Assembly: GCA_021372675.1 (NCBI GenBank)
Contig: JAJFTZ010000102.1
Span: forward strand, 1-42,926
Length of the DNA stretch: 42,926 nucleotides
Source of the DNA: Eubacteriales bacterium
GTDB lineage: Bacteria > Bacillota > Clostridia > Christensenellales > CAG-138
Direction: 5' to 3'
Part shown: positions 38,063 to 42,926 of the stretch, one piece after another
Layout of the letters: each line of letters begins with the position of its first letter
Numbering within the stretch: the stretch's first letter is position 1
The notes under the pieces: generated by a model
Told to the model about the DNA's origin: nothing
Seen by the model: only the letters and a program-made list of their open reading frames with translations
Databases searched by the model: none
Program-made: the position numbers and the translations under genes

Positions 38063-38093
38063 ACTATACTTCCTGTATCTTTCCCCATGTCAA
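38063..38093 (-). promoter_or_regulatory. MerR-type promoter of the sugar-type ABC operon
   Basis: On the minus strand TTGACA (complement 38088-38093) and TATAGT (complement 38063-38068) have a 19-base spacer, the overlong spacing used by MerR-activated promoters. The spacer contains ATACAG, eight bases after TTGACAT. The same hexamer stands at the same position in the Mop promoter. ATGGGGAAAG and ATGGGAAAG flank the region as near-direct repeats. Confidence 0.7.
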
Positions 38094-38243
38094 CACCGTT
38101 TTTTGGCCCGGAACGACCAAAAGATCATGTGCAGGCGCTTTTTAAAAAAGTATTCCCTTAAGAAAAAAGAAAATCAAGTACGCCTGAGTTTTTCAAAAGA
38201 GGCTGCGGGCTTCTCCGGCGCGGGGCCGGTATGAAAACGGGCC

Positions 38244-39494
38244 TTATTTTAACTTGCATCGATATGCGTGCAGGTAGAGGGGATCGTCCTTGACGTGGTA
38301 GGTGAAATTGCGGTTCTGCCCGCCCCAATCCGATACCGAGCCGGGCTCCTCCTCCTGCAGACAAACAAGCCCGCACGCCTGCGCCGCGTTTTTAAAATGC
38401 GGCAGGCTGAAGTTGTTCGGCGCGCAATCGGGATATTCATGTATTAGCTTCCGCCGTGAAGGGCTGTTGGCGGAAAAATAGAAGTAAGTGCCGAGAACCT
38501 CCGCGCCGTGGCGCAGGTAGGGCAGCATAATATTGAAAATGTCCCGGGCGCTGTCGAAAATGGAATACTCGTTGAGCGAGTGGTAATCCACATAAAGGTC
38601 GATACATCCGTGCTTGAGGGGGTAGCGGAAGGTGCTGTCCGCGATATAGAGGATTTTCAGGCCCAGGTTTTGCCGCTCGATGAGCTCCTTAAATTGGGCG
38701 ACGATCTCGGGATACTTGTCGGTAAAGATATAATAGGCGTCCGTGTCGAGCTCGCTTAGGCGCGAAAACAGGAAAAAATAGCAATTGATGTGGTTTTCCA
38801 AAATGATCTTGCCCTTTAGGTTCATGGAGGCATATTGGGCGAGCATCCAGTTGAAGGAACGCTGAAACAGCGTGACCCATGATACGGGCAGGTCCTTATA
38901 GAATTTTCGGTCGGTATCCGGCGAATCGAGCTCGCTGATGGAGCCTCCCTGGGTGATCAGTATGCCGTTTTGGATCGAGGCCTGATAGCCGCAAGAACAG
39001 CCAAGCTCCGCGCGGAGCACCTGCCCGCTTTGAATATCCGCGCCTTTTAGGGAAAGCGGCGTTTGGCAATCGGGACAGCATATGAGGGAGAGCATCTCGA
39101 TCGGCACGCCCTGACACAAAGGCCGTGCCGACATTTCCCGCTGCTCCTCCTTCATAGAATGGATATACCGCTCCAGAGCGCGGATGTTCAACTGCAATTG
39201 CATGAGCTTTTCCTTCAGCTCAACGTCCTTTTGCTCGAGAATCCGGATCAGGTCCGCAACGTCGTCCGCGGCGGTCAGGTTGGACAAACGCATAAGGGCG
39301 AGGATCTGCTGGATTTCCGTGATGGAAAAATCAAAGGATTTCAGCAGCAGAATCCGTTCCATATCCTTGACGCACCGCTCGTCGAAGCGATATTGCTTGT
39401 TGTGCACCTCGGGCAAGAGCAGGCCGCAGCTCACATAGTAGCGAACGGTGATCACGCTGATATCGAAATGCTTTGCAAACTCACTGATTTTCAT
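38244..39494 (-). CDS. MerR-type regulator fused to a zinc ribbon and a degenerate methyltransferase-like domain
   Basis: The product has 416 residues; ordinary MerR proteins have 120-280. Residues 1-70 are a MerR DNA-binding domain (MKISEFAKHFDISVITVRYY, wing NKQYRFDE). Residues 75-125 form a dimerising coiled coil. Residues 137-180 carry a zinc-ribbon-like pair, CPDC (140-143) and CSCG (166-169), like the N-terminal zinc domain of RlmA-type methyltransferases. Residues 190-416 resemble a class I methyltransferase (LKGKIILENHINCYFFLFSR at the motif I position, CIDLYVDYHSLNEY at motif IV) but lack the GxGxG loop. This suggests a ligand-sensing rather than catalytic domain. It lies upstream of the ABC operon and divergent from Mop; AAGGAGGCCGCCT precedes its ATG. 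Confidence 0.85.
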   Translation of the reverse strand: MKISEFAKHFDISVITVRYYVSCGLLLPEVHNKQYRFDERCVKDMERILLLKSFDFSITEIQQILALMRLSNLTAADDVADLIRILEQKDVELKEKLMQLQLNIRALERYIHSMKEEQREMSARPLCQGVPIEMLSLICCPDCQTPLSLKGADIQSGQVLRAELGCSCGYQASIQNGILITQGGSISELDSPDTDRKFYKDLPVSWVTLFQRSFNWMLAQYASMNLKGKIILENHINCYFFLFSRLSELDTDAYYIFTDKYPEIVAQFKELIERQNLGLKILYIADSTFRYPLKHGCIDLYVDYHSLNEYSIFDSARDIFNIMLPYLRHGAEVLGTYFYFSANSPSRRKLIHEYPDCAPNNFSLPHFKNAAQACGLVCLQEEEPGSVSDWGGQNRNFTYHVKDDPLYLHAYRCKLK

Positions 39495-39945
39495 AGGCGG
39501 CCTCCTTGTTTAAGCTGCTGGGTCGCGATATGCCGGGTCGTTTGGCGGGCAAAAATCCGTTGCTGAAAAAGAAAATATTTTGACGAATAAATATATTATA
39601 GCTTAATCGATAGAGAACTGTTTATTCTTTCAAGAGAATAACGATTTGGTGCGCTTTACGTTTTTCCGTTTCAACGCGGCATAATCCGAAAACCTTGATT
39701 GAACGGAGGAATTCCGGCGATTTACCGAAACTTTGTCCGGTTGACATCAAGCATAATACAGATGATAAGATCAAAAAAACGCATAGTTTGCGTCCTCTCA
39801 TCCATAAAGCCGCACAGAGCGATCCCGAATCCGGTTTCAAAACAGCAAAGTACGAAAAAAGAAGTGAACAGGGCAGTTCACGCGCACATGATAATTCGGA
39901 GAGAACCCCTTCGTGCTGCCCGCGAAAGAAGGAAAGGAGAAGCCC
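39495..39945. other. Divergent regulatory region between the MerR-like gene and the Mop gene
   Basis: Holds the promoters of both genes and no gene. On the minus strand TATAAT (complement of 39597-39602) is a candidate -10 for the regulator gene, within an AT-rich tract. The plus-strand Mop promoter is at 39741-39771. An inverted repeat TTATTCTTTC/GAGAATAA lies near 39622-39645. Short open frames in both directions lack ribosome sites and overlap the promoter. Confidence 0.55.
39741..39771 (+). promoter_or_regulatory. MerR-type promoter of the Mop-like gene
   Basis: TTGACA (39741-39746) and TAAGAT (39766-39771) with a 19-base spacer. ATACAG lies at the same distance (8 bases after TTGACAT) as in the ABC operon promoter. 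A TGATAA with a 16-base spacer is an alternative -10. Leader length is about 165 bases. Confidence 0.6.
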
Positions 39946-42696
39946 ATGGAGGTTATGCAAACCTTATCGAAAAAGACCCTTCTGATCAACGGTGAGGAAA
40001 AAACCGTTTTGATTGCCGACGGCGATTCCCTCGCCGATGTGATCCGCAAGCAGCTCAAGCTCACCGGCACCAAGGTAGGTTGCCGCTTAAACCAATGCGG
40101 CATTTGCACGGTTCTGGTGGATGGCAAAGTCGTCCGCAGCTGCGTTACCAAGGTCGGCCGCCTGAGAGACCGGGCAAGCGTTGTAACCATCGAGGGCATC
40201 GGCACGCCCGATAACCTGCATCCGCTGCAGGCTGCCTGGGTCAAATACGGCGGCGCGCAGTGCGGCATCTGCACGCCGGGCTTTATCGTATCGGCCTACG
40301 GCTTGCTTCTCGAAAACCCCTCGCCCAACCGGCAGGAGGTGCGCGAGTGGTTCCGGGTAAACCGCAACGCCTGCCGCTGCACGGGCTACAAGCCCCTTAC
40401 GGACGCCGTGATGGCCGCGGCAAAGGTCCTGAGAGGCGAAATGGACGTATCCGAGCTCGGCTTTACGCCCCGTCCCGACGGGCGCATCTTCGGTACGGAT
40501 TACCCGCGTCCCTCCGCGGTAGCCAAGGTTACCGGTACCTGCGATTACGGCGCGGACACCGGCGTCAAGGAAATGAGCGGCGCTTTAAGGCTCGCCTTGG
40601 TGCAGGCGAAGGTATCCCACGCCAATATCCTTAACATCGACACCGCCGCGGCGGAAGCGATGCCCGGCGTGGAGGCGGTGCTTACCTATAAGGATATCAA
40701 GGGCACCAACCGCATCGACGGACTCGTGCTTTATCCCTGGAACAAGGGGGACGGGCTGGATCGCCCGATCCTCTGCGACAAAAAGATTTTCCAATACGGC
40801 GACGCCATCGCCGTGGTCTGTGCCGATACCGAGGAGCACGCCCGTGCTGCCGCGGAAAAGGTCGTCGTGGAGGTGGAAGAGCTTCCGGCCTATTTGAACG
40901 CGCTCGACGCCGCCTCGCCCGACGCCATAGAGATACACCCCGGCACGCCGAACGTGTTTTTTGAGCAGCCCATCATAAAGGGGCCGGATCAGGAGGAAAT
41001 CTTCCGCAATGCCTACGTGGTGCTGGAGCGCGAATACTATTCCCAGCGCCAGCCGCATCTGGTGCTCGAGCCGGACGTGGGCTACGCCTATCTCGACGAT
41101 GAAGGGCGGGTTACCATCCATTCTAAGAGCGTCGCCCTCTACGCCCACCGCCTTATGATCGCCGCGGGCTTGGGGCTTGAGGAGGATCAGCTCCGCCTCA
41201 TCCAAAATAACGCCGGCGGCACCTTCGGCTACAAGCTCAGCCCCACGATGGAGGCGATTTTAGGCGCAGCGGTCATCGCCACGCACAAGCCCGTGTACCT
41301 CGAGTTTACGATGGCGCAGCAGCTTACCTATACCGGAAAACGCTCGCCGTTCTTTATTAGGGCAAAGGTCGCCGCCGATAAAAACGGAAAGCTTCTCGCG
41401 CTCGAGCACGACGTGCTCGGCGACCACGGCGCGTATTCCGAGTTTGCCGATTTGCTCTTAACGAAGCCCCTGCAATTTTTGAGCGCGGGCTATTACGTGC
41501 CCAGCATCCGCGGCCTTGGGCGCATCACGTTCACCAACCACGCCTACGGGGCCGCCATGCGCGCCTTCGGCGCGCCGCAGGCGTTTTTCGCCTTCGAGTC
41601 GCTTATCGACGAGCTCGCGGAAAAGATGGGGATGGATCCCTTCGAGCTGCGTTACCAAAACCTCTACGACCAAGGGGCGACCACTCCCACCGGCAACGCG
41701 CCGGATGTGCTCGCCATGAAGCCGCTCTTCGACAAGCTCCGCCCCCGCTATGAGGAGGCGCGGCAAATACAGAAAACGCAGAATACCGACGGGGCCGAAG
41801 TAAGGCGCGGGGTCGGCATTTCGGTCGGCATCTATTGCTGCGGCGACGATGGCTTCGATACCTCGGCCGCGGCGGTGGAGCTGATGGAAAACGGAAAAGT
41901 GACGGTCTACCATACCTGGGAGGATCACGGGCAGGGCTCCGATATGGGCGTGCTGGCTTCCACCCATGAATCGTTCCGGCCGCTTGGGCTTACGGCGGAG
42001 GATATTATTATCGTAGGAAACGACACCGGCCGGTGCGTCAACAGCGGCTATGCCGCGGGCAGCCGCAGCCAGATCATGGTGGGCAACGCCATCTACGACG
42101 CGGCCCATAAGCTGATGGACGCCATGCGCAAGGAGGACGGCACCTACCGCACCTACGCCGAGATGAAGGCCGAGGGCATCGAGGTATCGTACGAGGGTTC
42201 GTATGCGACCAGCGACGTGGTTTCCTCCATCGATCCCAAAACCTTGCAGTTCAACCCGTATCCCGCCTATATGTACGGCGTATATCTGTGCGAGGCGAAT
42301 GTGGATACCCGCACGGGCAAAACGCAGGTTGTCCGCATGACGGGCGCTTACGACGTGGGCCGCATCTGCAACCGCACGGTTGTGGAAGGGCAGGCCTACG
42401 GCGGGATTTTACAGGGCATCGGCATGGCTCTTTCCGAGGAATTCGAGGACTTTTTAACGCAAAACACCTTGCAAAAGAGCGGATTCCCGACCATCGACAT
42501 GATCCCGGACGATTTGGACCTCATGTTCATCGAAACGCCGCGTCCCAACAGCGTATTCGGCTGCGCGGGCGTGGGCGAGGTGGTGACCGCCGGCCCGCAT
42601 GCCTCCGTGATGAATGCCGTTCGCGATGCCTGCGGCGCGCGGCTCTATGAGATGCCCGCCTACCCGGAGCGTGTGCTCGCGGCGATGAAGCGGTAA
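39946..42696 (+). CDS. Molybdenum aldehyde oxidoreductase, Mop-like (xanthine oxidase family)
   Basis: The product has 916 residues as one chain, like D. gigas aldehyde oxidoreductase (907). The plant-type 2Fe-2S domain has C46, C51, C54 and C66. The second, helical 2Fe-2S domain has C106, C109, C143 and C145 (QCGICTPGF, ACRCTGYKP). The linker FGTDYPRPSAVAKVTGTCDY leads to the Moco domains with GGTFGYK, RAFGAPQ and the catalytic Glu, E878, in GVGE. There is no FAD domain, so electrons must leave to a partner. It hydroxylates aldehydes or related carbonyl/heterocyclic substrates; the real substrate is unknown. The start follows AAAGGAGAAGCCC; an upstream in-frame Met (39913) lacks a ribosome site. 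Confidence 0.95.
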   Translation: MEVMQTLSKKTLLINGEEKTVLIADGDSLADVIRKQLKLTGTKVGCRLNQCGICTVLVDGKVVRSCVTKVGRLRDRASVVTIEGIGTPDNLHPLQAAWVKYGGAQCGICTPGFIVSAYGLLLENPSPNRQEVREWFRVNRNACRCTGYKPLTDAVMAAAKVLRGEMDVSELGFTPRPDGRIFGTDYPRPSAVAKVTGTCDYGADTGVKEMSGALRLALVQAKVSHANILNIDTAAAEAMPGVEAVLTYKDIKGTNRIDGLVLYPWNKGDGLDRPILCDKKIFQYGDAIAVVCADTEEHARAAAEKVVVEVEELPAYLNALDAASPDAIEIHPGTPNVFFEQPIIKGPDQEEIFRNAYVVLEREYYSQRQPHLVLEPDVGYAYLDDEGRVTIHSKSVALYAHRLMIAAGLGLEEDQLRLIQNNAGGTFGYKLSPTMEAILGAAVIATHKPVYLEFTMAQQLTYTGKRSPFFIRAKVAADKNGKLLALEHDVLGDHGAYSEFADLLLTKPLQFLSAGYYVPSIRGLGRITFTNHAYGAAMRAFGAPQAFFAFESLIDELAEKMGMDPFELRYQNLYDQGATTPTGNAPDVLAMKPLFDKLRPRYEEARQIQKTQNTDGAEVRRGVGISVGIYCCGDDGFDTSAAAVELMENGKVTVYHTWEDHGQGSDMGVLASTHESFRPLGLTAEDIIIVGNDTGRCVNSGYAAGSRSQIMVGNAIYDAAHKLMDAMRKEDGTYRTYAEMKAEGIEVSYEGSYATSDVVSSIDPKTLQFNPYPAYMYGVYLCEANVDTRTGKTQVVRMTGAYDVGRICNRTVVEGQAYGGILQGIGMALSEEFEDFLTQNTLQKSGFPTIDMIPDDLDLMFIETPRPNSVFGCAGVGEVVTAGPHASVMNAVRDACGARLYEMPAYPERVLAAMKR

Positions 42697-42727
42697 CGCT
42701 TTTTATTGAAACCTCTTGAACGAACGC

Positions 42728-42767
42728 GGCATAGCGTCCTCCCGCACAGACGGGAGGCCGCTATGCC
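42728..42767 (+). terminator. Terminator after the Mop-like gene
   Basis: Stem GGCATAGCG-T-CCTCCCG with its partner (one mismatch), loop CACAGA, followed by TGTCTTT. Confidence 0.8.
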
Positions 42768-42771
42768 TGTC

Positions 42772-42801
42772 TTTACACCGGCCGCGCAAGGGTGATAGAA
42801 T
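42772..42801 (+). promoter_or_regulatory. Candidate promoter of the FeS-flavoprotein gene
   Basis: TTTACA (42772-42777) and TAGAAT (42796-42801) with an 18-base spacer. Its start point would fall near 42808, which affects the choice of start codon of the next gene. Confidence 0.4.
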
Positions 42802-42806
42802 CATGT

Positions 42807-42926
42807 ATGCCGATTCATAGTTATGCTGAGGAAATGATGAAAGCGGAGGCGCTCTGCACCGAGGAGCACGCGCCCCGTTGCCGCGCGCGCTGCCCGCTGC
42901 ATGTGGACATGCGCGAGATTTGCCGC
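42807..42926 (+). CDS. FeS-containing pyridine-nucleotide oxidoreductase of the GltD type, N-terminal fragment (partial)
   Basis: Forty codons to the window edge. The segment SYAEEMMKAEALC is followed by PRCRARCPLHVDMREICR. This matches the N-terminal 4Fe-4S domain of GltD-like flavoproteins and dihydropyrimidine dehydrogenase relatives (EA-x-RC-x-x-C, then P-x-C-x-x-x-CP-x-x-x-DI). The start is uncertain: 42807 fits the family pattern, whereas 42834 or 42837 has GAGG nearby and would better suit the predicted promoter. Such proteins move electrons between NAD(P)H and FeS partners, which suits a partner for the FAD-less Mop protein. This pairing is inference. Confidence 0.7.
   Translation, partial: MPIHSYAEEMMKAEALCTEEHAPRCRARCPLHVDMREICR

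Noticed and set aside
39913..39945. Eleven-residue N-terminal extension of the Mop-like protein
   Set aside because: The first start codon has no ribosome site, whereas the ATG at 39946 follows AAAGGAG and matches the usual N-terminus.
39699..39995. 98-codon plus-strand frame, and a 112-codon minus-strand frame, between the MerR-like and Mop genes
   Set aside because: Non-ATG starts without ribosome sites. They overlap the Mop promoter and its start codon.

Overview
This is a GC-rich bacterial chromosome segment that looks like Bacillota, most likely class Clostridia. The evidence is lipoprotein signal peptides with a lipobox Cys, strong AGGAGG-type ribosome binding sites, sigma-A promoters (TTGACA/TATAAT), type III glutamine synthetase, a DUF1700 (HAAS)/PadR cassette, a DUF3899 protein, and a prfB gene with the +1 frameshift site. 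There is no rRNA, no CRISPR array, no intact transposase and no phage structural gene. Species cannot be named from sequence alone.

Layout. 1-590: the 5' end of an ECF-type sigma factor (minus, cut by the window edge), an unusual tRNA-Arg(CCG) with a mismatched 3' half, and a gene-free stretch carrying TTTGCC repeats. 586-4778 (minus): MATE efflux protein, RadA and a membrane-anchored beta-rich protein. 5055-13816 (plus): a complete oligopeptide-type ABC transporter operon (lipoprotein, two permeases, two ATPases, small membrane protein) in which four of the five transporter subunits are enlarged. One ATPase carries about 350 extra residues between its Q-loop and signature. 13923-15938 (plus): MFS and DUF554 membrane proteins. 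16012-18945 (minus): a tightly overlapping PadR / DUF1700 / DUF4097-like / SDR / SDR operon behind a palindromic operator. 19116-25427 (plus): TadA, GS-III, NADP-type glutamate dehydrogenase and transketolase, i.e. ammonia assimilation and central carbon metabolism. 25993-27709 (minus): DUF218 and EamA-type membrane proteins. 27954-33649 (plus): SecA, RF2, a threonine-aldolase-like PLP enzyme and a small unknown protein.

34055-42926 is a likely functional island. A MerR-type regulator fused to a zinc ribbon and a methyltransferase-like domain lies between a sugar-type ABC importer operon (minus, downstream of it) and a divergently transcribed molybdenum hydroxylase of the Desulfovibrio gigas aldehyde oxidoreductase (Mop) type. 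The Mop gene is followed by the start of an FeS-flavoprotein gene of the GltD type. The importer and Mop promoters share the same layout (TTGACAT, 8 bases, ATACAG, 4 bases, -10, with a 19-base spacer). This predicts co-control by the MerR-like protein of uptake and oxidation of one compound.

Two gene-free stretches (about 25.6-25.8 kb and 33.7-33.9 kb) hold two copies of a multi-hairpin repeat whose stems differ by compensatory base-pair changes. This is direct evidence that its secondary structure, not a protein, is conserved. One copy is bracketed by two near-identical palindromes.
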